Source: Chara braunii (Eukaryota > Streptophyta > Charophyceae > Charales > Characeae). Taken from it: a stretch of DNA of 28,695 bases. The notes under the pieces were generated by a model, which made no database searches, had not been told where the DNA came from, and saw only the letters and a list, made by a program, of their open reading frames with translations. The stretch lies in NCBI GenBank assembly GCA_003427395.1, contig BFEA01000333.1:253339-282033 (forward strand), given 5' to 3'. Position 1 is the stretch's first letter. Every line of letters begins with the position of its first letter. Positions 10,119 through 19,899 of this stretch are shown here, one piece after another. The translations under genes and the position numbers were made by a program.

Positions 10119-12370
10119 ATTACCCCTTGTTTTTATTTTCCCTACAGTTTGGCTCACCAGCACCATGGTACACATGAAGGCATAGTTCCTCGAGCGCTTT
10201 TGGCTGTCATTTTGTCTAGATACGGCTCAGAAAATCTTTGTGCGGTTAGGTGCTAAGAATACTTGAAAGCTTTCCCTCTAGAGGTTTGTTTTCTTAAATG
10301 GGTGACTGGTACATATAACCCCCAGGAATCAGCTTGGAAAGGGTGTCACTATTTTGTGCAGATTCGATTGCCAGCTTCGGCAAGCGAGCAGGACGGTGTA
10401 GGGAAATTATTGCTGAGGAGGCTCTACGCCTGGTTAAAGAGATGGGAGTCGATCGAAACGCCACCTGTCTGTGGCCGCCGGTCCTCGGCTTCCGGCGATT
10501 CCCCTTGAAGACATGAGGAAGGAGGTGGGTGCAGAAGTTAGCGGACGTTTCGGGGAAAGGCAAAAGTAACAAGAAATGTTTGAGAGGTGTGAGAGGACCT
10601 CGTCACACTTGCAATCTAGGAATGCGATGTGAAGACGATGCTCGTCTGCCTTGCGCTCAGGTGGGCTACCGCACTATAAAGCCGCTGGACATTGAATTGG
10701 AGCTAGCAAACGCGCCGGTAGTGAGGAGACGGTGACTGCAGCTTGAATGATCTCTGAGAGCATTTCTGTGATGCAATCGAATGCTTATACAGTGGGCAAC
10801 AGAAAGAAGGCGGCTGCAGAGTGCCCTGTGAGGCATGGATAAATACCAAATAACCTTTTGAGATCAGCATGCCCTGGTAGACCATGTTGACCTTGAGGAG
10901 GGGTAGGGGTTTTCTCTCCCAAAAAAGAGACGCTGCAGTAGTCCGCAGCGAGATGGACACATTCCTGGCATGTGCTGCAGCGAAGGGGGAGGATGATCTA
11001 CAAAGAAAACTTCGGGCCGTATGATAAATGTAGATCGTTAGACCTTCTTCTATGAGTATAGTATTTGAGTCTAGGGCTTCGTCGCAGACTTTTGTGTATT
11101 GTTCGTTTTCTTTTTTTTTTTCCGGTTTTGTCATGGTGGGCAGGCTACAGACCTGAGGTAGCCTCCCTTTTGCCCTTATCATCCTTGTGCCTGCTGTGTA
11201 TATTGCTGAGGCTCCATCTGTTTGGACCAGGTGGGATGCATCACCTGCTGGCAAAGGGTGGGGGGGTTGCATCCCACCATTTTCACAGCATACAGTAGAG
11301 CAATTCATTCAGCCCTGTACCGGGGGCCATTGTACGGAGGAATTCATTTAGTTTGTTTCTTGCTTCTACCATCTCAGCAATAACACCTCAAAGAAGATTG
11401 ACAGGTTGGCTGTTCCTCCTGCCCACAGACTCACTTTTGCTTGCTGTAGGATTGAACAGACAGCAGGCAAGTCACAGGCCAAACCATGACAAGTCTGCCA
11501 CAGAAGATGAAGGGGGAGGGAGGGAGTGGTTCTGAAAAAGTCATCTGTTTGCCCAACAGAACACTTGAGGTCTGGTATCTTCCCAGTCATTGAACGAAAG
11601 GTGGACTTCCTTCCCCGTGCCACGCCGCCCCGCACTTCTGCCATCTTGCCACCTGGTATAACTGCCAGCCAGTCCATACGGAATTATCCAATGAGCTTCT
11701 TCCTTTTGATGGGATGTACGCTATTCGTTGGTTTTGATTTTCGTACGAGTCTGCTCCTTTATTTCCCCCTTATGCTTCTTCTCCTGCGACGTTACTTTTC
11801 TCATCCATTTGTACACTCACCATCGAAGTCGCCCGCAGCATTGCTTTTCTACCCAGGTTGAGTGTCTTTTCTAACATACTAGTTAGAGGCAAGTACTTCG
11901 GAGTCATACCTGACGTTCGAAATGGGCAACGTTAGCGGTTCTCGAAACGCAGCAAGAAAGGCAACCCTAAAACTGCCGAGCGCCACTCAGCTAATGACTG
12001 GCGCAGATTTAAACCCCCGCTAAACTTGCATATTTTGAAACTCAAGAGCATGACATCGGCGCCACTTTTTTTTCTTGCCTATTTCAAGCTAAAAGTGTGC
12101 CACAGCTGCAGTTTCCCCAAATTGGAATCTTGGATTTGGGGCAAGTGCCCAGTTTAGCTAATCTCCTACACAGCTGATGCTCCATCTCTCGATGGGGAGT
12201 AGCACCTGTTCGCACCTGGGGCCAGTGTCTGTGTGACCTCCTTGTGTGTCAATCGTAACTGTCAAACACCCAAAAGCCTCCTTTCACCGGGGTTCTCTTA
12301 AACCCCCCGTCTCTTTCCCAGCCTTCTCCTTGGTTTATGGTATACATCCAACTTTGGTTGATCGACACTG
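10119..12370. other. Long non-coding stretch, nothing firmly recognised
   Basis: 2.2 kb without a recognisable gene. A 201-codon open frame on the minus strand (11308-10703) has no family motif and an unremarkable composition. A short hairpin pairs GGTGGGATGCA (11230-11240) with TGCATCCCACC (11268-11278). Confidence 0.5.
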
Positions 12371-12372
12371 TA

Positions 12373-12428
12373 AGGAATCGAAGTGGCGATCTCAGGCTAA
12401 ACAGCCAGACGCCTTAACCACTGCAATT
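12373..12428 (-). repeat. Possible tRNA-derived SINE head (pol III boxes)
   Basis: On the minus strand, TTGCAGTGGTTAAGG (A-box-like, 12412-12426) is followed about 40 nt later by ACTTCGATTCC (B-box-like, 12373-12383), normal tRNA spacing. Acceptor and T stems do not pair, so it is not a functional tRNA gene. No A-rich tail was identified. Confidence 0.4.
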
Positions 12429-12720
12429 GTGACCCGGTGGTCAAAAGTGGAACCCCTTCATAATTGCAGTAAACACACACACCCTCTCCACATGGCATGA
12501 GACCATCCTACAGGGCATAACATAGCAATTTCCCCGCAGCCACCAAGTCTGGGTATGATTTGGATGCGCCCCGCATCCTGCTGCAACTTTGGGGAGTCGC
12601 TGCCCCGAGCGAAATGGCTCGTGGTGCCAGCCAAAATCTGGCCCGTGCCGTGTCATTTCTTCGTCACATGCAGGGGGTTTGCAGAAAGGTTGAAATAGAA
12701 GTGAAAACCTGGATCACTGG
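12429..12720. other. Non-coding approach to the reverse transcriptase
   Basis: No motif recognised. It may contain the eroded 5' part of the element that follows. Confidence 0.4.
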
Positions 12721-14680
12721 GTGACCTATATGCGAAAAGAACGAAGGCAGTTTGGCTTAAAGCCAAATCTGTCGGTGATCTTAAGCATAATCAAAAGTTG
12801 TATGCTCGACAAACGAGTTTTAAGTTTTAACTGGGTCTGTGCTGACTTTGATCTGCCTAAAGTGAATGGGCATGTTGCGGTAAAACTCAGTGATGTGTCT
12901 GGTGTACATACATCTTTATTTAATGCCAAGAATGTCCTCTTTCTGGGTTCTCTGACAACCCGGGATGGGCTCAATGTCGCCTGTAACGATGCTCTTGAGT
13001 GTTTGCGAACGATGGGTGTGGTATGTGCACAAATGCGCATTGATTACTTGCATGTGTCACGGCCGGGGGGAAAAATGCAGGGAGGATGTGTATTGAGCGA
13101 GTACGTCAAAGGGGTACAACAAGCCCTTGAGGGTCTTGTCAGATCCCCTTTGGACCGGAATACAAGTGAGGCATGGTTGGAATGTCCCTTGTCCTATGAA
13201 GCCGGCCTGAGGAAAATGTTCCTTGCGAATGAAAATTACGAAATTGTATCTGATTGTAAGCAAGATGTTTTGACCAAGATGAAGGGAGAATATGAAAAGT
13301 TGGGATTCTCCGAGCTTGGAAGGTGGGATGGTGGTGGCGACCTGCAACATGCATACATCCTCTCGAAAGAGAAAGATAAATGCAAAAAGCGGCCACTCGT
13401 GCCATCCTATCAAAGTCCGTTCAGGGTAGCCTCCAGCATTTTGTCGATGGCTTCCGGAGAGTAAAAGAACCTCATTTCAACTTGAGAACCATGGATGATT
13501 TAAAGAACGAAATTACAAAGATTAACAAAATGCTGGAAGTTGACAAAGGAAAACTCGGTATAGTTGCTTGCACCTACGATATCAAGGAAATGTTTACCCA
13601 ACTTCCCCAGGCTGACATTCAGAAGGCAGTGGCTTGGATTGTGGATTGTTTTGATGTTAAATTAATCAAATGGATCAGAGTTCATCCGAGGAAAAAAGAA
13701 GCAAGATTTGGAAAATTGCATGGGGAAGCAGGGGGAAATCGGTCCGATTGAAAAGCCGAGTTAATTTCAACTAGAGAACACCTACTTCCTGGTCTCTGAT
13801 GCAGTGCTTCGTCAAAGGAAGGGCATCCCCATGGGCGGGCGGGCTAGCCCGCCGCTAGCCTGTGTGATGTGCATGCTAGCCGAGAATCAGTTTATAAAGT
13901 CCTTGGGTGCAGATAAGAGACTAGTTATGGGTAAGAGATATATCGATGATCTGTTGGTTGTTGGTTTGTTCCAAACTTTGGAAACCTCTGGGATGACCGA
14001 AGCTGAAAAACAGCTGGATAGAGTTTTGCATTGCTACCCAGAAGATTTGGTGCTAGACGGACAGACCTTGGGAACGGCGTACTCGATGTCCTCGAGGTCA
14101 GGTTGATTGTATGTGGGGCAAGGGTGTTGTTGATGTCCCATAAGTTCAAAAATGTAGGGACTGTGTGATGCAATATGCCACTACAATTCCGGACATACAA
14201 AAAATTTTCCTCGTACGGGCCCTGGGCGGCCAAGTTTGCCATAATTGCAAACACAATTTTGTGCATTGCCCAGAATTTGAATAATGACGGGCTGACGTGC
14301 TGCAACATCCTCACGCTATGGGAAGAGCTCAGGAAGAGCAATTACCCAAGGAAAGTGGTGGTGGCTGGGCTCCAATGGATGAAACGCAGGATCAAGTCGA
14401 CCTTCTGGGAAGGAATGTTGGATGTGGCATGGTATTTGCACCAGGAACGTTAGATCCCCTGGTTCGGGATCGGATTCGTATGAACCTGACAGATATCAGG
14501 TCCACTGGCAGAGCTCACGCCTGGTTTGGAAAGACGTGGGCACAACACTGGTTGGCACTGAAAGGCGAAAACCCTGCACGTAACGGTGGGTTCGGAACCT
14601 CGGTCGAAATGGCCAAAGCGGATATCAGATTTTACTGCCGCAAGTGGTGCCAGTGCAGTGGGAGCGGATATCAAATGTGA
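12721..14680 (+). pseudogene. Broken reverse transcriptase (retroelement, possibly Penelope-like)
   Basis: Copies RNA to DNA for a retroelement when intact. Reading order on the + strand: N-terminal region (frame of 12721-13464, ending near KKRPLVPSYQSP), then HFNLRTMDDL and the motif-A region TYDIKEMFTQL (Y at 13575), then RQRKGIPMGGRASPPLA (from 13810) and the catalytic box KRYIDDLLVV (YIDD at 13939-13950), then a thumb-like region to 14453 and a last piece to 14680. The motif-A Asp and both Asp of YIDD are present. The frame changes near 13,415-13,435, 13,700-13,745, 14,045-14,090 and 14,425-14,440, and there are stops at 13762-13764 (TAA) and 14166-14168 (TGA), so the copy is dead as read. 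GxPMG...SP.LA plus KRYIDD resembles Penelope-like RTs; the subfamily is uncertain. I saw no endonuclease domain. Confidence 0.85.
14486..14575 (+). repeat. Direct repeat copy 1 (inside RT 3' region)
   Basis: ACAGATATCAGGTCCACTGG...AGACGTGGGCACAACACTGGTTGGCA corresponds to 14927-15010, about three-quarters identical by eye. Confidence 0.7.
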
Positions 14681-14689
14681 GCGGTACTA

Positions 14690-14926
14690 GTTACGCAATT
14701 ACAACTTGAACACGTGTTGGCAACTTTCAAGGCAGGGCGGCATCATCTGCCCTACGACACGTCAATCCATAACATGTTTCTGGGTTGGCATGAACCTGGA
14801 TATGTTTTCAGTTTCCCAATTTTGCATAATCATCCGAATTGTGGATTTTTTTATTATTTATTTATTCAGTTCATTTTCTCAAGGTAATAGGAAGCTCACT
14901 AATTTTTTTGGGCGGGAAAGGAACAC
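14690..14926. other. Downstream of the RT, nothing recognised
   Basis: Contains a T/A-rich tract (14845-14875). No gene seen. Confidence 0.4.
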
Positions 14927-15010
14927 GACAGATAGCAGGTCCACTGCCAGAGCTCCCTTCTGGTTTTTAGACGTGGGCATAGCACGGGTTGGCAGACCCT
15001 GCAGGCGAAT
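14927..15010 (+). repeat. Direct repeat copy 2 of the RT 3' segment
   Basis: ACAGATAGCAGGTCCACTGC...AGACGTGGGCATAGCACGGGTTGGCA repeats 14486-14575. It may be the 3' end of a second, older copy of the same retroelement or a partial duplication. Confidence 0.7.
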
Positions 15011-15031
15011 TGGGGGCTGACCAAGTAACGG

Positions 15032-15100
15032 TGTCAGGGCAAATACCCTGACAAGGGTATTTGACGGGGGTTTTCAACGTCAGACGTTGTCTGACTTTTT
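15032..15100 (+). other. Three consecutive hairpins, two mutually exclusive
   Basis: TGTCAGGG/CCCTGACA (15032-15039 with 15046-15053) overlaps CAAATACCCT/AGGGTATTTG (15040-15049 with 15054-15063), so only one can form. A third, GTCAGAC/GTCTGAC (15079-15085 with 15089-15095), is followed at once by TTTTT. In a bacterium this would look like an attenuator, but the context is eukaryotic. Confidence 0.7.
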
Positions 15101-15313
15101 CGTTGGATTAAAGGACTTGATGAGATTGACGTTGCCAAAAGCTCATTCAGACTGAACCAATGACTGAGGGATAAAAGTTTTCAAACTTTAGTATAGGCGC
15201 ATGTAGCATCCGAAAGTAAGGGCAGTAATCGGCAATGCTTTGTTTTGTCGAAGCCGTAGAAGAGCGCGCGGACAAGGGAACTGTAAAACTAGACCTATTC
15301 TACCTAAAATAAA

Positions 15314-15560
15314 GTCGCGCGGCTGCGCAGTCGCGCGATTCAGAGCCTAAGTAGGCCAAACGGAGGCCGGATATAGGTGGTCTCTCAAGATATCGATAGA
15401 AAAACGGCCACGGGAAAAGGGTGCCAGTAGGCCGAACCCGAGGCCTACTCGTTGGATGACCCTGAAGCCATGGACGGGCAGCCATCCACGGGAAGGTCAC
15501 TGGCAGGCAGGGCCTGCGAGGCCATAGGCACGTAGGGCCTGCAAGGCCACCAGCAGGGGG
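15314..15560. repeat. Hairpins and a short direct repeat
   Basis: TCGCGCG/CGCGCGA (15315-15321 with 15332-15338). AGTAGGCC/GGCCTACT (15426-15433 with 15442-15449). AGGGCCTGCRAGGCCA occurs twice (15509-15524 and 15534-15549), each containing a GGCCT/AGGCC hairpin. Confidence 0.75.
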
Positions 15561-15598
15561 GGATAATGACTAGGCAAGTTCTTCTTATATAAGAGTTG

Positions 15599-15866
15599 CT
15601 CCTATCACTGTCGTGATAGGAGGTAGCCCAGTAGGTTACAGTGCCAAACTCTCACCCGACAAATACCGGGATCGAGGTTGAGATACTGTGCCACTGGGCT
15701 AGCTCCTCCCATTCCGAACGTTGTCGGCGCGATCAATCCGGACCGTTCGATCACAAGGATCATGCGGTTCAGATCGACCGCGCGGATCAAATATGGCCCT
15801 GTGCATGGATGACACATATAAATAATTAAAAAAAAGAAAAAAAAGAGAAAAACAAAAAATTAAAAT
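15599..15866 (+). mobile_element. SINE-like unit with structured head and A-rich tail
   Basis: Opens with a perfect 10-bp hairpin (CTCCTATCAC/GTGATAGGAG, 15599-15622). Next is an A-box-like TAGCCCAGTAGG (15624-15635) and a weaker B-box-like GGGATCGAGG about 43 nt on. TAGCCCAGT (15624-15632) also pairs with ACTGGGCTA (15693-15701). The unit ends in an A-rich tract at 15820-15866. Head, body and A-tail fit a short interspersed element, but the B box is poor and no target-site duplication was identified. Confidence 0.4.
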
Positions 15867-15879
15867 TTTTAACGTCGAA

Positions 15880-16094
15880 ACTTCTAGGCTTCGAACTCCG
15901 GTCTGTATTTCAACAGTTCGTGGGTGAGCCCACGAACGTGACAGAACCGTTGGCATAAGCCAATGGAAATTAGAAAAAAAAAAAAAAAAAAAACTAAAAC
16001 TAACTAAAAATGAAGCGCCACATGGCGCCCTTAGAAGTGCCTTGGGCACTTCAGCTCTTCTGAATGTGGCATAGCCAAAAACGGACGACCGTTT
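15880..16094. repeat. Hairpin cluster around A-run
   Basis: GTTCGTGGG/CCCACGAAC (15916-15924 with 15929-15937), TTGGC/GCCAA (15950-15963), GCGCCA/TGGCGC (16015-16028), GAAGTGCC/GGCACTTC (16034-16041 with 16045-16052) and AAACGG/CCGTTT (16079-16094). On the minus strand AGTTCGAAGCC (15882-15892) resembles a pol III B box. Confidence 0.7.
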
Positions 16095-16099
16095 CTCAG

Positions 16100-16330
16100 A
16101 GGTAAGTGTTTTTTTTTTTTTTTTTCTCTTTCTTTCTTTGTTTTCTTCTTTTTTCTAGATTGTAATTTGGATTGTCTTCTAGATTCTGCTTTTTTTTTTT
16201 TCTTAGATTTTGTTTTTTTGGTGCTTGTCGTTTGGGCAGCGGAAACGCGGCCACGTTCCCGGCATGGGTTTTGGGACCTTGTACTTGAGATATGAGGGAC
16301 TCTCTGCACACGCTTTGGGTGGTTTCCATT
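16100..16330. other. T-rich non-coding stretch
   Basis: T-runs at 16109-16125 and 16189-16201. No gene recognised. Confidence 0.5.
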
Positions 16331-16357
16331 TCGGGACGAACGGTTGTGACCGTCTCG

Positions 16358-16359
<2 letters not shown>

Positions 16360-16426
<67 letters not shown>
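16360..16426 (+). repeat. (GA)n microsatellite
   Basis: About 33 uninterrupted GA units. Confidence 0.98.
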
Positions 16427-16428
<2 letters not shown>

Positions 16429-16435
16429 CATGGGC

Positions 16436-16482
16436 CTTGCGCCTGTATCAGGCGCCTTGTTCCGCCCAGATACAGGCGCAAG
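16436..16482. other. Nested alternative hairpins
   Basis: CTTGCGCCTGTATC (16436-16449) pairs perfectly with GATACAGGCGCAAG (16469-16482). The same left arm can instead fold as GCGCCTG/CAGGCGC (16439-16445 with 16449-16455). Confidence 0.8.
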
Positions 16483-16558
16483 CAGGGGGGGGGGAAGACC
16501 CCTTTGAGCTCGACTCTAGTTCGACACTGTGAAGTGACTTAGGGCGGAGGGGAGGCTG

Positions 16559-16980
16559 CTCGTTTCGAAAAAACGAGGTGCCCCTCCCAGAGGAAAACGA
16601 GAAGGTAAGTGAAAGTAAAGGAAAAGAGGAAAAAAAAAAAAAAAAAGGGAAGAAAAAGTAATGGCCACGTAAGTGGCCGTGGGGGAAGAATACATGAGGA
16701 AGGGAAAAAGAGAAGAGAAAAAAGGAAGGGAGGAGAGATGGAGAAAAAAACATCACGGATTTGGTCATGACGTCGGGCCAGATGCAGGGGCAGAAGCATC
16801 TGGACCCTGATGAGACAGTAGACTGTTGAGTTCAGCAGTCTGCTAGAAATGGCTTGATGCAGCCATTTTGAACGGCGTCTGGCCGCGGGTGAAGGCCAGA
16901 TGCATTACCAAGGCCTGGAACTTGGTTCCCCTAGGGGAACATCAGGATTTACAGCCCTTGATCTCGTCTGAGATCAAGGG
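16559..16980. repeat. Run of perfect short hairpins
   Basis: Paired arms: 16559-16565/16571-16577 (7 bp), 16663-16668/16673-16678 (6), 16778-16785/16796-16803 (8), 16817-16829/16832-16844 (13, two G-U), 16847-16853/16862-16868 (7), 16878-16884/16894-16900 (7), palindrome GTTCCCCTAGGGGAAC at 16925-16940, and 16955-16965/16970-16980 (11). Confidence 0.85.
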
Positions 16981-17305
16981 TCAGACCTTGATCCGAACTT
17001 TGGTTGGAGAGAAAGCTGCTGCCCTCAACCCTTGGCTGGCCATACAAGAAGCCAGTAGTCAGCCAACCAACATTCATTCGTGGTTGATGCTGTTGGCATT
17101 CCACTTGAGTGAGTGTTGGCTGCTGGAGGAGAGGCTGCTGGCTGGAGTAGGGAGTGAAGAGAGGTGGAGAGTGGAGGTCTGCAGGAGAATTGTCCACTAT
17201 CGGTTAATGGAAGGCCAAAAATTCGGGGTTTTTCGCCGCGTCGCTACAAGCACTGTTGTCGAAACTTTTGCGAACAAACTATGCAAGGTCATAATACAAA
17301 CATAA
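16868..17305 (+). other. 145-codon open frame of doubtful coding status
   Basis: Open on the + strand but overlaps the hairpin series (16878-17070). The predicted product is Leu/Glu-rich in the middle and matches no family I know. I regard it as probably non-coding; conservation of the frame in another copy would change that. Confidence 0.15.
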
Positions 17306-17585
17306 AAAAAACAATCAAGCAAAAAAAAAACGAAAAAATCAAACTTAAGAGCACTATAAATCCTTATTCGGAGACCTTTCATTAACCGCCTCTCGATAAT
17401 TGAGGTTGAAGGCTGCTATAGCCACCACCTCTGCAAGGAGGGAAAAGGCCGCAGGAGTGGTGCGACGGCAGCATAGTTGGAGGAAACATATGCTGCCATA
17501 GCCACGGTTGTCGGCAACGGCAGGCAGAATTGGAACAGTGAGGGGGAGATGTTGGACGGCCGCAACAGTTTTTTGTTGACACACT

Positions 17586-17890
17586 GCGGAAGCACTTGTG
17601 GCGATAGCACTGATTTTTACGATGGTGGTGCGGAAGCGCTGCCGAATTTTTTGTGGCGACAACACCGGTTTTTACGACGGTTGTGCGGAAGCGCTGCCGT
17701 ATTTTTGCGGCGATGACACAGGGTTTAGTGGTAGTGGTGATGAAGCGCTGCCGGTTTTGCACGGCGGCAGCGACGCTGTCAGTGAGGAAGTGTTGCCGTT
17801 TGTTTTTGGCACGGCGGCAGCGACGTTGTCAGTGGGGAAGTGCTGCCATTTTTGTATCGGTGGCGGCAACGTTAGTGGGATTATGCTGCT
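17586..17890 (+). repeat. GC-rich tandem repeat, ~45-55 bp units
   Basis: GGAAGCGCTGCCG or close variants start units near 17630, 17685, 17739, 17784 and 17834, with an earlier worn unit at 17586. The 54-55-bp spacing of the middle units is near a multiple of three, so one + frame (17598-17921) shows an 18-residue repeat (EALPxFCGDDTGF-like). Other units are not multiples of three, so I favour a non-coding minisatellite. Confidence 0.75.
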
Positions 17891-19262
17891 GATTTTATTT
17901 GGCGGCGACACAACATTGTGAAGGGAGGTGCCGCCGGATTTACCGCTCGGCGTCAACATTGACATCAATATTTATGTGGTTGTGTGGGAAAGTGTTTTCC
18001 GTTTGGCATCACGGCAGGCGGCGGTGCTGCGAGGCAGCCATGGTACCGGTTTTGACGGCGCAGCAAGCAGTGGTCCGCTGTATTTTTGTGGTGCGAGGCG
18101 GTTATGGTGGATTTCAGTGTGGTCTACAGGTTGTGCTAGCGCTGGTGCGTGGTTGGGACTGTACGGCAGTGGTGCGTGGGTCGACGACATGCAGAAAGTG
18201 CAGCGCGGTTGCACGCGATGAAGTAATTATGGGGCTCGCGGCACCTGCGAGTTTCACCGGAGGCCACCTTTATTTGTTTTGTGGTGCGCAGTTCAAGCGG
18301 TTTTACGTTCTGACCATCTGGTATTAAGGCGATAGTATGGAATTGCATGGAGACCATTTGGGAGCATTTTGGAACTAGGTGGGATTAGTTGTTGTGATCG
18401 GGACGGGCATGTTGGTGTGGTTATTGTGAGTGGTCGTGATGAGAGGCGACGTGGACTTGCGGCAGGTTGGGGAGTATCTTTGGTGGTCAGGGTGCAATTG
18501 AGACTGTGTTAGGACGGCACGGTACGTTGTAATTTTTTATCATGGTAGCGCCCTCTTTAAGAGTTATCTCATTCAGTCATCTTAGCGGGTCTTACCCCTT
18601 GGTGTGATTGGGCACTTGGAGAAAGGCGAGGACCGTCATTCAAGAGGAAGGTCACAACTTACGAGTTGTGTGCCGCATATTTTTCTACGGCGGTCATTTT
18701 CTTCTGATTGGTATATTACCTGACTTTCTTGAGTGGGTCGGACTAAACTTCACTCAAGCTCGGTTGAATGACTCAGACTTTCCTTCACACATGTGTGAAC
18801 CCACACTTTGCTTGACGCTATTGTTTTGAATGTTCGAAAGAAAAGGTAAAGAAAATTGTGCAAATCATGCATGTGAATGAGAAGGTCTGACGTGAGTCTG
18901 GGATTGTATTGTTTTCTTTTAAACTTGTTTTCTATGCATGTTGTGTAGGTAGGTAGAGGGATGCGTAAAAAGGAGATTGATTAAGCTTATTTGAGATGGC
19001 GGAATGAATTGTCTTCTTTCTACCTTTTACCTGGCTGCTTATCAAAAAAAAAAATTGTTTGTGTCGTAGAATGAATTTGATTGAAATAAAGCAGGCAAGG
19101 TCAAATAGACCTAGTTTTCTCGAGAATTACCCATTTTATCCCGAATAACCTTATCTGCCTGTATCTGTCCAAATGATTATTATTCCCTATTCTCCTTCGA
19201 TTTTTTTTCGTCCAAGCTACTCTTAACTCAAGAAAAATAAGAATAATTGAAAGCTATTTGCA
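17891..19262. other. Non-coding stretch across a composition change
   Basis: GC-rich with GGTGGTGCG-type words up to ~18,500, then AT-rich. A 142-codon open frame (17899-18327, +) continues the low-complexity composition and has no recognised domain. CCCTTGGTGTGATTGGGCA at 18596-18614 is identical to 3455-3473. Confidence 0.45.
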
Positions 19263-19684
19263 GTGGACATATCTTTTATCTCAAACAAGTATATGGGACG
19301 AGGGTTCGTTGCTTTAAGAGCCGACCCTGTTATCGACCCAGAGTGGACCGTTCTACGGAGGGGTGCTTGCCAATTCGGTGGAGACGGTTTTACTTCCGAG
19401 ATCCAAGTCTTGTACTCGGACGAGGAGGAGTATCCCATACCTCTTCCTAGAGGGAGAGGCATGCAACACTTCAAGCAATGCCCCTGATTAAAAATCATTC
19501 GCAAAGAAGTCTGTCATACAATAAGATTGAGAAAATATGGAGACAGGTATGTGTGTCGAATTTTGATTCGGCTGTAGGTGGAATGAATGACTTTGGCAAC
19601 GCGTCTCATCAAGTCAAAATTAAGGCAGCCGATTACCTTGTGGGTGACATCTATGTTATCGTCGGAAAACCAACTCCTCGTTAA
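19263..19684 (+). other. Two short overlapping open frames, unrecognised
   Basis: 74 codons (19263-19487) and 68 codons (19478-19684) overlap by 10 bp in different frames. The first encodes an acidic DEEEYPIPLP stretch followed by RGRG. CAG|GTATGT at 19545 resembles a 5' splice site. I do not recognise the products; they could be the worn end of an element or an exon. Confidence 0.2.
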
Positions 19685-19899
19685 CGGTTGTGTGATTGTT
19701 TTGTGGAGTTCGACCTCAGGTGGTTCAAGTTGGATTGTTTGTTTTTTATCTTGTGTTGTTGAATGTATCAAATGATGATTTGGATTCTCCCAGTTATTAC
19801 TTTGGGTTGGATATATATTCGTATCGGCTATGGTCGATTCCTGTTGATATAACTATATGTGTGGTCGTTGAAACCTTCGCTTGATTGTGTGTCTAAGGG

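Noticed and set aside
10703-11308. 201-codon open frame on the minus strand.
   Set aside because: No recognisable domain or biased codon pattern; by a rough estimate one frame of this length can arise by chance in a window of this size.
12355-12445. Functional tRNA gene on the minus strand.
   Set aside because: A- and B-box-like sequences are present, but the acceptor and T stems do not pair.
15079-15100. Rho-independent terminator.
   Set aside because: The shape fits, but the surrounding DNA is eukaryotic and no bacterial gene ends here.
16807-16868. Hammerhead-ribozyme-like core: CTGATGA, 13-bp hairpin, GAAA, then a second hairpin.
   Set aside because: Three unpaired bases precede and one follows the stem-II hairpin, the expected cleavage triplet would be ATT, and the sequence after it cannot pair with the bases before CTGATGA to form stem I.
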